Shown here one piece after another: positions 16,873 to 27,247 of a stretch of 64,000 nucleotides of DNA (position 1 is its first letter; each line of letters starts with the position of its first letter). A program made the translations under genes and the position numbers. The notes under the pieces are model-generated. The model was given only the letters and a program-made list of their open reading frames with translations, was not told the origin of the DNA and made no database searches. This DNA comes from Inquilinus sp. KBS0705 (lineage in GTDB: Bacteria > Bacteroidota > Bacteroidia > Sphingobacteriales > Sphingobacteriaceae), in assembly GCA_005938025.2 (NCBI GenBank), contig VCCI02000001.1, positions 496,001 through 560,000 on the forward strand, in the 5' to 3' direction.

Positions 16873-17325
16873 ATGGCACATAGCAAGCATAATTACCACT
16901 TTGAGGACCTGCTGGATAAGCATCAGCTTAAAAAAACACCACCACGCTTAAGGGTGTTATCTATGATGTACTCAAAAAATACCGCCACATCGCAACCCGA
17001 CCTGGAGAGCCTGATGCACGATATTGACCGGGTTACCCTGTACCGTATACTAAATGTGTTTGAAGAAAAGGGCATCATCCATAAGGTGTTTGACCTAAAT
17101 GGTACGGCCAATTATGCCATTTGCCAGGCCGACTGCGAGGCTAACCACCACCACGACGAGCACCTGCATTTTAACTGTACGGCTTGTGAAAACGTTTACT
17201 GCCTTAACGATTTAAGCATGCCTCATTTAACTATGCCGCAAGGCTTTAAAGCTGATGGTTTTACTATATATGCAAGGGGTATATGCCCAAAATGTAATAA
17301 AAAGGCGACGGCAGCCAAAGTTTAA
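16873..17325 (+). CDS. Fur-family metal regulator (probably Zur)
   Basis: A 150-residue Fur-family repressor: an N-terminal winged helix (residues about 15-85, with RLRVLSMMYSKN and DRVTLYRILNVFEEKGIIHKV), then a dimerisation domain with HHHDEHLHFNCTACENVYC and the C-terminal pair CPKC, which together form the structural zinc site of four cysteines (CxxC twice). The pairing with a MerC-domain gene and the operator at 16388-16408 suggest zinc sensing. Fur, PerR or Zur cannot be told apart from sequence alone. Confidence 0.88.
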   Translation: MAHSKHNYHFEDLLDKHQLKKTPPRLRVLSMMYSKNTATSQPDLESLMHDIDRVTLYRILNVFEEKGIIHKVFDLNGTANYAICQADCEANHHHDEHLHFNCTACENVYCLNDLSMPHLTMPQGFKADGFTIYARGICPKCNKKATAAKV

Positions 17326-17564
17326 ATGCAACTAAATTGCTTTTTGTTTAGCTATAGGTACATTACACACCCCGCTATAAATTTTTCCATTTTTTTGCGT
17401 TTTTTTGTTTTCGCCCGCATAAAAATTACGCGAAATTGCTTGGTAGGGTACTAACTAATATAACATAATTAATCTATTATTAATTAAATCAGTCTATAAA
17501 AATTAGCAGGATGATATATCATATCGGGCAAAATTACGTTTCAAGAATTTTCGTTAATATATAA

Positions 17565-18386
17565 ATGGATCCAAAATATTTTAAGCTGTTATTTTTAAGC
17601 TGCACCCTTTCACTATATTGTTTACTGTGCTCGTTTACGCCGGCGGTTGATACGGTTAAAAACCCCGGCTTCACCATTAAAAACATCATTATAGATGCAG
17701 GGCATGGCGGCAAGGATGGTGGCGCGCACGGCGCATACTCTGCCGAAAAGAATGTAACCCTTGCCATAGCCCAAAAACTACAGGCAGCTATACAAAGCCA
17801 GATAAAGGACGTAAGCACGGTAATGACCCGTACCGACGATACCTTTATAGAGTTAAACCGCCGGTCGGCTATTGCTAATCAAAATAAGGGCAACCTGTTC
17901 ATATCTATACATTGTAACTCATCTGCCGAGGGTAATGCCTACCGGGCGCACAAGCAAAGCGGGGTTATGCTGCTGGTGTATGGTTTGCACAGGGTGAAAG
18001 AGCAATTGGAGGCCATGCGCGAGAACGCGTCTATCTTTCAGGAAAAAGACTATAAAGAAAACTACGAGGCCTATGACGATGCCGACCCGTCGAACGTGAT
18101 CATACTGAACGCCTTTACCCAAAAGTACCGTAAGCAAAGCATCCTGTTTGGCGAACACCTTAACCGGGAATTTACCGAAACAGACGGCCGCGAAACATTA
18201 GGCGTAAGAGAGCAGGGGCTTTACGTATTGGCTAATAGCGCCATGCCCGCCGTTTTAATAGAAACAGGCTTTATCAACAACCCCGAAGAGGAAGATTTTT
18301 TAAACTCCGAAGCAGGGCAGCAGCAAATTGTACAATCCATCATTAGGGCAATACAAAGTTACAGGGTGGCAATAAGTGTGCAGTAG
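17565..18386 (+). CDS. N-acetylmuramoyl-L-alanine amidase (Amidase_3)
   Basis: A 273-residue secreted cell-wall amidase. A hydrophobic signal lies in residues 5-25. The zinc ligands are His47 (DAGHGGKDGGA), Glu61 (AEKNVTL) and His116 (FISIHCNSS), and Glu233 (VLIETGFINN) is the catalytic residue. An insertion (about residues 130-190) separates the third ligand from the final motif, as in AmiC-type enzymes with a regulatory helix. It would cut the peptide stem from peptidoglycan during growth or division. It is preceded by a 239-nt AT-rich region that has no recognisable gene. Confidence 0.92.
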   Translation: MDPKYFKLLFLSCTLSLYCLLCSFTPAVDTVKNPGFTIKNIIIDAGHGGKDGGAHGAYSAEKNVTLAIAQKLQAAIQSQIKDVSTVMTRTDDTFIELNRRSAIANQNKGNLFISIHCNSSAEGNAYRAHKQSGVMLLVYGLHRVKEQLEAMRENASIFQEKDYKENYEAYDDADPSNVIILNAFTQKYRKQSILFGEHLNREFTETDGRETLGVREQGLYVLANSAMPAVLIETGFINNPEEEDFLNSEAGQQQIVQSIIRAIQSYRVAISVQ

Positions 18387-18410
18387 TTGATTGGCAGTTG
18401 GTTTTAGCAT

Positions 18411-18505
18411 GTCATTTCGAACGACGGAATAGGAGAAATCCTGTTTGATATGCAAAGTTCACCACCTGTCACTCGAACAAGATTTCTCCCTATGGTCGAA
18501 ATGAC
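18411..18505. repeat. 95-nt palindromic repeat, copy A
   Basis: Terminal inverted repeats GTCATTTCGA and TCGAAATGAC are perfect over 10 nt; inner arms GGAGAAATC and GATTTCTCC continue the stem. A second copy of identical length follows at 18523-18617 in the same orientation, after 17 nt. It lies between the amidase and terC genes, in the 311-nt gap 18387-18697, where nothing else is recognised. It resembles a non-autonomous REP/MITE-like element. Confidence 0.85.
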
Positions 18506-18522
18506 AAGGTGTAAAATAGGTT

Positions 18523-18617
18523 GTCATTTCGAACGACAGAGGAGGAGAAATCCTGTTCATCATGCAAAGCCCGCAACCTGTCATTCGAACAAGATTTCTC
18601 CCTGCGGTCGAAATGAC
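18523..18617. repeat. 95-nt palindromic repeat, copy B
   Basis: The same element as at 18411-18505: the same 10-nt terminal inverted repeats and inner GGAGAAATC/GATTTCTCC arms, with a few substitutions in the central region. Tandem direct orientation and equal length suggest a duplication. The short frames that read through it are not genes. Confidence 0.85.
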
Positions 18618-18697
18618 ACGGTGTCAAATTGGGTGTCAAATAAACCGGCTACAGGTTAATTACTTATATTTTCTTAAAAAGGCATACATTAGGGGCA

Positions 18698-19477
18698 ATG
18701 GATATTTTACACACCCTGCTGGGCGACGATATTAAGGCCGGTTTACTTATCATACTGAATTTGATAGTGATAGAGAGCCTTTTATCGGTAGATAATGCTG
18801 CCGTGCTGGCTACTATGGTGCTCGATCTGCCGCCCAAAGAGCGCAAGCGCGCGCTGCGGTATGGCATCATAGGCGCTTATGTGCTGCGTGGGGTGTGCCT
18901 GTTGCTGGCATCGTGGCTGGTAAAAATATGGTGGTTAAAACCCTTGGGCGGTTTTTACCTGATGTACCTGGCTATTAACTACTTTGTAATAAAGGCTAAA
19001 AATAACAATGCGCACGAGGGTGAACAGGTAGATAAAAAGAAAAGCAAATTTTACCAGTGGACAGTAGGCACCATAGGTACTTTTTGGGCAACAGTAGCCC
19101 TGGTAGAGCTGATGGACCTTGCCTTTTCGATAGATAACGTATTTGCCGCCGTTGCCTTTACCGATCATATATTTTTAATTTACACCGGTGTATTTATAGG
19201 TATACTGGCTATGCGTTTTGTAGCCCAGGCCTTTGTAAAGCTGATGGAGAAGTTTACCTTTTTAGAAGGGGTTGCTTTTGTGGTGATAGGCGTGCTGGGC
19301 TTCAAATTAAGCGCATCGTTATATACCCACTTTTACGAGGGTACGCCATTTGCTAATTTATTGGATAGTGAAAAAACAGATATGGCCGTATCGGTATTTA
19401 CCGTAGCCGTATTTATTATCCCGGTATTAACATCCTTGTTATTTAATTTCCCTAAAAAGCACAAGTCTAAAAGCTAA
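18698..19477 (+). CDS. TerC-family membrane protein
   Basis: A 259-residue protein with about seven membrane helices. The family's acidic motifs in the membrane are present: SLLSVDNAAVLATMV in the second helix area and DLAFSIDNVFAAVAFTD in the centre. TerC proteins are linked to tellurite resistance and to manganese export during protein secretion. No ter genes are around, so a role as a metal exporter is more likely. The start follows an AT-rich leader just after two palindromic repeats. PgpA follows 17 nt downstream. Confidence 0.9.
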   Translation: MDILHTLLGDDIKAGLLIILNLIVIESLLSVDNAAVLATMVLDLPPKERKRALRYGIIGAYVLRGVCLLLASWLVKIWWLKPLGGFYLMYLAINYFVIKAKNNNAHEGEQVDKKKSKFYQWTVGTIGTFWATVALVELMDLAFSIDNVFAAVAFTDHIFLIYTGVFIGILAMRFVAQAFVKLMEKFTFLEGVAFVVIGVLGFKLSASLYTHFYEGTPFANLLDSEKTDMAVSVFTVAVFIIPVLTSLLFNFPKKHKSKS

Positions 19478-19494
19478 TACGGCAATCAATCATC

Positions 19495-19947
19495 ATGAAT
19501 AAACTCATCGCATCCATTTTTGGTATTGGTTACATAAAGGGTGGGGGCACGTTGGCCGCCATAGTTACCTGCCTGGGTTTATATTTGCTTTGGCTGTTAC
19601 CCGGTATGCAAAACCCGCTGTATTTGCCCATTATAACCATAATAATTACCCTGTTAGGTATTTACGTTGGCAACCAGGTAGAGGCCGCATGGGGTAAAGA
19701 TAGCTATCGTGTGGTGATAGACGAGGTTGCCGGTATGCTGGTTACTATGCTTTTTATCCCCACAGGTAACCTGTATTATTTGCTGGCTGGGCTCGTGCTG
19801 TTCAGGTTTTTTGATATTGTAAAACCCCTGTATATCCGCAAAATGGAAGCCCTTCCGGCGGGTACAGGTGTTATGATGGATGATATATTGGCCGGTGTAT
19901 ACGCTAATATTATATTACAGATAATAGTACATTTTACTAAAGTGTAG
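19495..19947 (+). CDS. pgpA: Phosphatidylglycerophosphatase A
   Basis: A 150-residue membrane phosphatase that makes phosphatidylglycerol from phosphatidylglycerophosphate. Diagnostic motifs are FGIGYIKGGGTLAA at the N-terminus, VIDEVAGMLV, FRFFDIVKP and DDILAGVYAN, with the acidic residues expected to bind magnesium. Four membrane helices are visible. It follows terC by 17 nt on the same strand and could share its promoter. The 242-nt space to the next gene is AT-rich and holds the presumed promoter of the giant secreted protein. Confidence 0.92.
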   Translation: MNKLIASIFGIGYIKGGGTLAAIVTCLGLYLLWLLPGMQNPLYLPIITIIITLLGIYVGNQVEAAWGKDSYRVVIDEVAGMLVTMLFIPTGNLYYLLAGLVLFRFFDIVKPLYIRKMEALPAGTGVMMDDILAGVYANIILQIIVHFTKV

Positions 19948-20189
19948 TAAGCTATTTAAGTATTAAATATCTGTAGATCTGCATTTCACTCCTCGTCTGT
20001 TTAAAATAGCTTAATTCTGAGTTAACTGATTCACTGCTTGTTACAAAATTATTTATTAACGATAGTGGCGTAATATTTTCGCTGATTATTTTTAATAAGC
20101 ATAGCTGATATAAATATTAGATTTATATTTATACTGTTTCCCAACTGCCCCTGATTAATTTAAACTAATTATTAAACTCAAATTTTCCG

Positions 20190-23100
20190 ATGGAAAAACT
20201 TTACCCTTTTGGTTTTATTGGCCATGCTGCATTTTTGCTATTTGCCGGGCGTAAAAAGCAATTTGCACGTACCACCGTGCTTAGCGTAATTGCCGTTTTT
20301 TGTTTAGCACCTGCATCATTTGCCGTTAAAGGCAAAAATACAGCGCCTGCTTTTGCACCTACCCAATCGCAAACCATTACTTTTGCCGCACCGGCTGCAA
20401 AAACATATGGCAATGCCGATTTTTTATTGGGTGCTACGGCGTCATCCAAACTAGCAGTTAGTTATACCAGCAGCAATACGGCTATAGCTACCATTGTAAG
20501 CGGTAAAGTGCATATTATTAAGGCGGGTACTGTAACCATTACAGCTACACAGGCAGGTAATACCACCTTTAAACCTGCGCCAGCGGTAGCCCGTACGTTA
20601 ACAATTAACAAAGCGGCGCTAAGCATAATTGCCGATAACAAAACAAAAATATATGGCGCGCCAATGCCTGTGCTTACCGCCACCTATTTTGGTTTTGTAA
20701 ATGGCGATGATAAAAACGACCTTACCACGCTGCCCAAATTAAGCACAACAATAACCGCCACCTCGCATGTAATAACCAGTGCGCCCATTAGTATAAGCGG
20801 CGCTGTAGCTGCTAACTATAACATTACCTATAAACAAGGTGTAATTGCGGTAACCCCGGCTAACTTAACCATAACTGCCGATGGTAAAACAAAGGTTTAT
20901 GGCGCGGCATTACCGGCTTTAACGGTAACATACAATGGTTTTGTAAACGGTGATAAAGATATAGCTACAAAGCCTAAACTTTTTACCAACGTAACAGCGG
21001 CATCGCATGTGGTAGGCAGTTACTTTATTGCCCCAAGCGGCGCAGCCGATCCTGATTATTTAATTACCTATGTTAATGGTAAATTTACTATAACCCCTGC
21101 TTTTTTAACCGTTACCGCCGATAACAAAACAAAAGTTTACGGCACCGCAAACCCTGTGTTAACTGCAATTTACACCGGGTTTGTTAATGGCGATAACCAG
21201 GATGTGCTAACCAAAAGGCCGACCCTTTCTACTACGGCGACAACATCATCGCATGTAAACACCGGGTATCTGATCACTGCCACAGGTGCTTCTGATGAAG
21301 ATTACAGCTTTATTTATAAAGCCGGTTTATTATCAATAACGCCTGCCAAGCTGGTAATTGATGCTGACGATAAATCAAAAACAGTAGGCGCTGCAAACCC
21401 TGCATTAACCGTAACCTACACGGGATTTGTAAACGGCGACAACAGCCTTACTACACAGCCAAACATAAAAACTACCGCTACCACCACATCAGCGGTAGGT
21501 ACTTATCCGATAACAGCAAGCGACGCGTTTGATACCGACTATACCATTACTTATACGGCGGGTGTATTAACGGTAAAGGCACTGCCGTTCGCGTTTCCTG
21601 ATATCCCGCCGGTAACCTATGGCGTTGCCGATTTTTTGCCTGGAGCAACCAGTGGCTCGCCTATCACTTATTCATCAAGCAACCCCGATGTCGCTTCTAT
21701 AACCGAGGCTAAGAAGATACACGTAAGCCATGCCGGAACCGTAAACATAACGGCAAAAAGCGGCGATAAAACATTGATCCAAACCTTAGTTATAAACAAG
21801 GCGCTTATTACCGTTACCGGTGGTAATGCCACCAATGTATATGGTGCAAATTTAACACCGTTCCCAACCATTACGTACACGGGTTTTGTTAACGGCGAAA
21901 CAAGGGAAAATATTGGCGCGGCAAAAATTACAGTGCCTATAAATGCCACATCGCCGGTAGGTACTTATCCTTATACACCTTTTGATGCATCATCATCAAA
22001 CTATACATTTAAATATGTAGCGGGTGCCTATACTGTAACTAAGGCACCGTTAAATATATCGGTAGGTAGTTTAACTATTGTAAAAGGTAGCACTATACCC
22101 ACCATCGCCTTTAATTATGATGGGTTCAGGAATGATGATAATGCCGATGATCTATCGCAAAAGCCAAAAGCTACTTATAGCTTTACATCTTCATCGCCGG
22201 CCGGCATATATGATATTACAGTAAGTGGGGCCTTAGCCACAAACTATAGCATTACCTATACCAAAGGCACCATGACAATTACCAACCCTATTCTGGTGCC
22301 GGTAATTACTTATGGTGCGCAGGGCGTGTTTACTTTAGGCACGCCGGGTACAATTGCGGCGCCAACGGTAACCGTAGCCACTATACCGGCTGTTGCCAAA
22401 ACAGTAACCACTATAGCCGGTACGGGTAGCGCAGGTTCTGCCAACGGAACAGGTACAGCAGCCAGTTTTAACTTTCAATATCAAAACATGATGGCGGTTG
22501 ATAAAAACGGTAACATGTATATAGCCGACCAGGGTAACTACCGCATACGTAAAATGACATCGGCAGGTGTGGTAACCAATTTTGTAGGCAATGGTACAGA
22601 CGGCGACATTAACGCTACAGGCACAGCTGCCAGTATTGGCTTTATATATGGCATGGTTACCGATAACGACGGCAACCTGTACGTATCAGACTACGAACAC
22701 TATAAGATCAAAAAAATAACCCCTGCGGGTGTGGTAACTACCTTAGCAGGCAGCGGTGTACAGGGTACAACAGATGGTACCGGCAGCGCGGCAAGCTTTT
22801 TTTACACTACCGATTTAACCATTGACGCTTCGGGCAACCTGTTTACGCTTGATCATAATTACAACACAGGTGTTGGTATCATCAGAAGAATAACTAAGGC
22901 AGGCGTCGTAACCACGTATTTTACCGACGCCCTTTTAAGCAATACCGAAAACCTTGTTGTTGATAAGGCAGGCAATTTTTACACATCAGGATACGATTAC
23001 GTTATTCAAAAGATTCAGCCGGATGGAATAATTAAAAACTTTGTTGGCGATGGCACAAACGGCACTACAGACGGTACCGGTGTTGCCGCAAAGATTACTA

Positions 23101-26100
23101 TTAGCCAGGGCGGTATGGACATTGATAAGTACGGCGATATTTACTTTACCGATTTAGGTGCACACGCCATACGCCGTATAACCCCGGCAGGTGTGGTAAC
23201 CACTGTAGTGGGCACAGGTGCAATAGGCTCAACAGATGGTACGCTTAATATAGCTACTCTTGATACTCCTGTAGATGTAGTTTTTGATGTTTTAGGTAAC
23301 ATGTACATAGCCGACGGGCTAAAGCAAACCATTCGCGCTGTTAACGCGGGCGGTTTTATCATATTACCAAAACTGCCTGCCGGTTTGGTATTTAATTCGG
23401 CTACGGGGGCGGTTAGCGGTACACCGCAGGCCACCACGGGCGGCGCTTTATTTAAAGTTACAGGCTTTGGTGCTGATGCTTACGGTACTGCTACTTTAAG
23501 CCTAAAGATCAATAACATAGCCGCACCCGGTATATCTTACCCGGAAAGCAGCTATACGGTTAAAGAAGGCGAAAGCGCATCGGGTATAGTGCCAACTATT
23601 ACCGGCCAGGCCTTTAACGGCGATAATTCGTTTCAAAATGTGGCAAGCATATTTGCCGGTACCGGTGCCAAAGGTAAAAACGATGGAGCGGGCAACCTGG
23701 CCATATTTAACTATGCAAACGGTAAGGCAGCGGCAGACCGTAGCGGTAATGTTTTTGTAGCCGACCAACTGAATAATTGCATTCGTAAGGTAGACCGTAA
23801 CGGCTTTGTAAGTACGTTTGCGGGCTCGGCAACAGGCGAGGCTGGTTTTGCCGACGGTTCAGGTAATTCGGCGCTATTTAACGCCCCTACAGGTATTGCG
23901 GTAGATTTGAGTGGAAACGTTTATGTGGCCGATACAAAAAACAACCGTATACGTAAAATTACATCTAATGGCGTGGTGACCACACTGGCCGGTAATGGTA
24001 CAGCAGTAAACAGTTCAGATGGGCCGGTATCGGCGGCTACTTTTGCCAGCCCGAGAATAATTACTATTGATAACAGCAGCTCGCTGTATATTGTTGACCC
24101 GGTAGTGGGTAGTATAAGGCAGTTTTCTACATCCGGCGCAGGCTCCGTATCAACCCGCGTAACCAGTAATGATATTAAAGTAGTAACTGCAATTGCTGTT
24201 GACCCGTTGGGTAACATCTTTACGGCAGGGAGCGATAACGTTATCCGTAAAATAACAGTAGTTAATGCTGTGGGCACGTTTGCCGGGTCAAAAAATCAGG
24301 CGGGCTATGTTGATGGGCTTAGCGGCGGGGCACGGTTTAATAAACCGGTAGGTATAACTGTTGACGCCAACTATAATGTTTTTGTAGCTGATTCGGCCAA
24401 CAACCGTATACGGATGATCACTTCCGGTGGGCAGGCAAGTACTTACGCCGGCAACGGCACTGCCGAAACAGGTAGTGGTGTAGCAACAAGCGCGGCATTT
24501 AATGGCCCAATGGCTGTTACCAACTACAACGGTAACGTTTATGTGTTAGATAAAAGCACTACCGTGCGCAAGATCGCACAGTCGGGCCTTAGCATACAGC
24601 CTTCACTATCTGCAGGTTTAAGCTTTAATTATTATACAGGTGTTATATCGGGTACGCCAACATCGGTAACTAATAATTACTACACAGTTACTGCATACAA
24701 CGCGGGTGGTACCAGTGTAACAAATGTTAGTATAACAACCACCAACTCGTCTGCCGATACTGCCCGTATATACACCATAGCAGGTACAGGTACCAAAGGT
24801 ACATCGGGAGATGGCGGTGCGGCAATAGCTGCGGATATAAGTTCCCCATACGCTATGGCTAAAGACGAAAGTGGTAATATTTATTTTACTACCGACAATA
24901 ATCAAATACGTAAGATAGATTACATCACTAAAAAAATAAGCACCGTAGCAGGTACCGGCGAAAGCGGTTTTGATGGCGACGGCGGCCCGGCAACAGGCGC
25001 TAAATTTAATTTGGGCCTTACTGCTTTAGCCTTTGATATTAACGGCAATCTTTATGTAAGCGATAATAATAATAACCGCATACGTAGGATAGACAGCGAA
25101 ACTCAAGTGGTAACAACCGTTGTAGGTACAGGCGTAGGCGGCCTTTCGGCAGATGGTACAAGCGCCGACGTGGCGACAATATCAGGTCCGACAGGTTTAG
25201 CGTTCGATTTGGCGGGAGCGCTGTACTTTTCAGACTCGAATAACGCCCTTATACGCAAGGTAGACGCTGAAACGAAGTTAATTACCACTATAGCAGGTGG
25301 TGGTAATAGCACAGCAGATGGTACAAACGCCTTGCAATACAAGTTAAGCTATGTAGAAAGGTTTGTAATTGACCATAACAACAATATCATTATTGCCGAC
25401 GAAGACGGAGCAAAAGTATTAAAGCTGAACGCAGAGACTAATACCATATCGCGAATTGCAGGTACTGGCAAGTATGATTACAGCGGTGATGGCGGCCTGG
25501 CAACAAGCGCGGCATTGCGCGGCCCAATGGGTATAGCCATAGATGCTGAAAACAATATTTACATAACCGATCAGCCTGTGAGTGTTATACGTAAAATAGA
25601 CCACGAAACAGGTATGATAAGCACTGTAAGCGGCCTGGGCTATGGTGAATACAGCGGCGATGGCGGCTATGCAACAGAAGCAGGTATTAACTTTATTACC
25701 GATATATTGGTGGATAATTTTGGCCATATATTGGTTGACGATTACAGCAACAACCGTATACGCAGGATAGGCGGCGATAAAGATAAAGCGGTAACCAATA
25801 TCACTTTTGCCGAGATACCTGCCAAAACATACGGCGATGCAGATTTTTCGCCGGAGGTTAATAATGATTCGGGTTTACCAATGGTGCTTAGGAGCAGCAA
25901 CGAAAACGTAGCTACTGTAGCCGATGGTATTATACATGTTGTAGGCGCGGGTACTACTACTATTACAGTAACTGCAACCGGTGATGATAATGCAACCGGT
26001 GCAGTGGCAAGCCAATTACTAACGGTGAATAAAGCAACTATTACGGCTAAAACGTTCAATGCGAAAAGGATGCCAGATCAGCAAAACCCAGTATTTTTTA

Positions 26101-26636
26101 TATCGTATTCAGGTTTTGTAAATGACGAGAGTGAATTTGTTTTTATCACCGCCCCTGTTGCAACTACTGATGCTCTACTACATTCCCCTGCGGGTCAATA
26201 CACTATAACAGCAAGCGGTGGAGAGGCAGATAATTACGATTTTATATATGAACCAAGCATATTAACAATAGAGTCGGCAGATATGAATGATGAGTCATCA
26301 ATTAAGCCTCTATCTCTTAGTAAACCGATTGACAATGTCTTAGACCAATCAATTGATCCTAAGGTAAGCGGGGCACTTTCGCCAAATGGCGATGGCATAA
26401 ACGATGTATTAACCATAGCCAACATACAAAATTACCCGCAAAATAAATTGATGCTGGTAAACCGCAATGGCGATAAGGTATTTGAATTAGACGGTTACGA
26501 TAACAACAGTAAAGTATTTGACGGGCACTCTAACCTTACCCGCAAATTGCTGGCATCGGGTACTTATTTTTACACTTTAGCGTATAAGCAAAAGGGTATT
26601 GTTAAGCATAAAACAGGTTACGTACTTATCAAATAA
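20190..26636 (+). CDS. Giant T9SS type-B cargo: MBG/Big repeats plus three NHL propellers (2148 aa)
   Basis: Secreted by a signal peptide ending near residue 46. A Big-type Ig domain (about 60-138) is followed by four MBG-type modules (about 140-465, each with the ADNKTKxYG...YxGFVNGD pattern), a second Big-type domain and two more MBG modules (to about 715). Three blocks of NHL-type repeats (about 738-1055, 1151-1470, 1525-1865) carry the pattern GNxYxADxxNxxIRKI and are separated by He_PIG domains (PAGLVFNSATGAVSGTP). A last Big domain and MBG module lead to a C-terminal signal (from about 2060): LSPNGDGINDVLTI to KTGYVLIK, the T9SS type-B sorting domain. Probably a cell-surface protein; the ligand is unknown. 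Confidence 0.85.
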   Translation: MEKLYPFGFIGHAAFLLFAGRKKQFARTTVLSVIAVFCLAPASFAVKGKNTAPAFAPTQSQTITFAAPAAKTYGNADFLLGATASSKLAVSYTSSNTAIATIVSGKVHIIKAGTVTITATQAGNTTFKPAPAVARTLTINKAALSIIADNKTKIYGAPMPVLTATYFGFVNGDDKNDLTTLPKLSTTITATSHVITSAPISISGAVAANYNITYKQGVIAVTPANLTITADGKTKVYGAALPALTVTYNGFVNGDKDIATKPKLFTNVTAASHVVGSYFIAPSGAADPDYLITYVNGKFTITPAFLTVTADNKTKVYGTANPVLTAIYTGFVNGDNQDVLTKRPTLSTTATTSSHVNTGYLITATGASDEDYSFIYKAGLLSITPAKLVIDADDKSKTVGAANPALTVTYTGFVNGDNSLTTQPNIKTTATTTSAVGTYPITASDAFDTDYTITYTAGVLTVKALPFAFPDIPPVTYGVADFLPGATSGSPITYSSSNPDVASITEAKKIHVSHAGTVNITAKSGDKTLIQTLVINKALITVTGGNATNVYGANLTPFPTITYTGFVNGETRENIGAAKITVPINATSPVGTYPYTPFDASSSNYTFKYVAGAYTVTKAPLNISVGSLTIVKGSTIPTIAFNYDGFRNDDNADDLSQKPKATYSFTSSSPAGIYDITVSGALATNYSITYTKGTMTITNPILVPVITYGAQGVFTLGTPGTIAAPTVTVATIPAVAKTVTTIAGTGSAGSANGTGTAASFNFQYQNMMAVDKNGNMYIADQGNYRIRKMTSAGVVTNFVGNGTDGDINATGTAASIGFIYGMVTDNDGNLYVSDYEHYKIKKITPAGVVTTLAGSGVQGTTDGTGSAASFFYTTDLTIDASGNLFTLDHNYNTGVGIIRRITKAGVVTTYFTDALLSNTENLVVDKAGNFYTSGYDYVIQKIQPDGIIKNFVGDGTNGTTDGTGVAAKITISQGGMDIDKYGDIYFTDLGAHAIRRITPAGVVTTVVGTGAIGSTDGTLNIATLDTPVDVVFDVLGNMYIADGLKQTIRAVNAGGFIILPKLPAGLVFNSATGAVSGTPQATTGGALFKVTGFGADAYGTATLSLKINNIAAPGISYPESSYTVKEGESASGIVPTITGQAFNGDNSFQNVASIFAGTGAKGKNDGAGNLAIFNYANGKAAADRSGNVFVADQLNNCIRKVDRNGFVSTFAGSATGEAGFADGSGNSALFNAPTGIAVDLSGNVYVADTKNNRIRKITSNGVVTTLAGNGTAVNSSDGPVSAATFASPRIITIDNSSSLYIVDPVVGSIRQFSTSGAGSVSTRVTSNDIKVVTAIAVDPLGNIFTAGSDNVIRKITVVNAVGTFAGSKNQAGYVDGLSGGARFNKPVGITVDANYNVFVADSANNRIRMITSGGQASTYAGNGTAETGSGVATSAAFNGPMAVTNYNGNVYVLDKSTTVRKIAQSGLSIQPSLSAGLSFNYYTGVISGTPTSVTNNYYTVTAYNAGGTSVTNVSITTTNSSADTARIYTIAGTGTKGTSGDGGAAIAADISSPYAMAKDESGNIYFTTDNNQIRKIDYITKKISTVAGTGESGFDGDGGPATGAKFNLGLTALAFDINGNLYVSDNNNNRIRRIDSETQVVTTVVGTGVGGLSADGTSADVATISGPTGLAFDLAGALYFSDSNNALIRKVDAETKLITTIAGGGNSTADGTNALQYKLSYVERFVIDHNNNIIIADEDGAKVLKLNAETNTISRIAGTGKYDYSGDGGLATSAALRGPMGIAIDAENNIYITDQPVSVIRKIDHETGMISTVSGLGYGEYSGDGGYATEAGINFITDILVDNFGHILVDDYSNNRIRRIGGDKDKAVTNITFAEIPAKTYGDADFSPEVNNDSGLPMVLRSSNENVATVADGIIHVVGAGTTTITVTATGDDNATGAVASQLLTVNKATITAKTFNAKRMPDQQNPVFFISYSGFVNDESEFVFITAPVATTDALLHSPAGQYTITASGGEADNYDFIYEPSILTIESADMNDESSIKPLSLSKPIDNVLDQSIDPKVSGALSPNGDGINDVLTIANIQNYPQNKLMLVNRNGDKVFELDGYDNNSKVFDGHSNLTRKLLASGTYFYTLAYKQKGIVKHKTGYVLIK

Positions 26637-26656
26637 TAATACTTAATAACCAAAGC

Positions 26657-26700
26657 AGGGGTATAAAAAGCAAGCTTAAGCGTTTGCTTTTTATACCCCT
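26657..26700 (+). terminator. 17-bp hairpin terminator after the giant secreted protein
   Basis: Left arm AGGGGTATAAAAAGCAA (26657-26673), right arm the exact complement (26684-26700), followed by TTTTATTG. It stands 21 nt after the stop of the 2148-residue protein and ends its transcript. Confidence 0.9.
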
Positions 26701-26793
26701 TTTTATTGCTGTCAATGCAGGCATTGCAATCAATTATAAATTTTTATATTTAGCTGCCCTACATTATAACCATCTAAAAAAAGTAATATTAAA

Positions 26794-27219
26794 ATGCCAA
26801 CGCCGGAAATTGAGTACAAACGCGAATTTTCGCTTAATGCCGATGAATTTATTGACGTGTTAAGCCGCAGCACCCTTGCCGAGCGCCGCCCGGTTAACAA
26901 TCCCGAGCGCATTAAGGAAATGTGCCAAAACGCTAATTTAATTGTTACCGCCCGCCACAATGGTAAACTGGTAGGTATTGCCCGCTCGTTAAGCGATTTT
27001 GCCTTTTGCACCTACCTGTCAGACTTGGCGGTAGACGAGGCATACCAAAAGCAAGGTATAGGTGTAAGGCTTATCCGCGAAACTAAGTTGCAAGCACCAC
27101 AGGCAAAACTAATATTGCTGGCCGCGCCCAAAGCACAGGCCTATTACCCTAAAACAGGTATGGAGCAGTTTAGCTATTGCTTTTTACTGGATGATGTAAA
27201 TAAGCTAATCATCAAATAA
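26794..27219 (+). CDS. GNAT-family N-acetyltransferase
   Basis: A 141-residue acetyltransferase. The acetyl-CoA binding segment is LAVDEAYQKQGIGVRLIRETK, preceded by strands with GKLVGIARSLSDFAF. The C-terminal PKAQAYYPKTGMEQF matches the usual GNAT beta4-beta5 region. The substrate is not predictable. It is 28 nt upstream of uxaC, so both may be transcribed together, but no functional relation is evident. Confidence 0.85.
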   Translation: MPTPEIEYKREFSLNADEFIDVLSRSTLAERRPVNNPERIKEMCQNANLIVTARHNGKLVGIARSLSDFAFCTYLSDLAVDEAYQKQGIGVRLIRETKLQAPQAKLILLAAPKAQAYYPKTGMEQFSYCFLLDDVNKLIIK

Positions 27220-27247
27220 AACTAACCCGGTTTAAACCAACGGCACG

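Noticed and set aside
18450..18659. Short open frame (69 residues) across the two palindromic repeats
   Set aside because: It consists of repeat sequence, has no family resemblance and no plausible start context.
20600..22300. Repeated nucleotide blocks in the giant gene, considered as a tandem DNA repeat or CRISPR-like array
   Set aside because: The periodicity is that of encoded MBG modules (about 80 residues) with diverged codons; there are no spacers or conserved direct repeats.
22400..25780. NHL repeats considered as a phage tail or toxin (Rhs/YD) structure
   Set aside because: There is no YD motif, no RHS core box and no toxin or immunity gene; the type-B sorting signal instead marks T9SS cargo.
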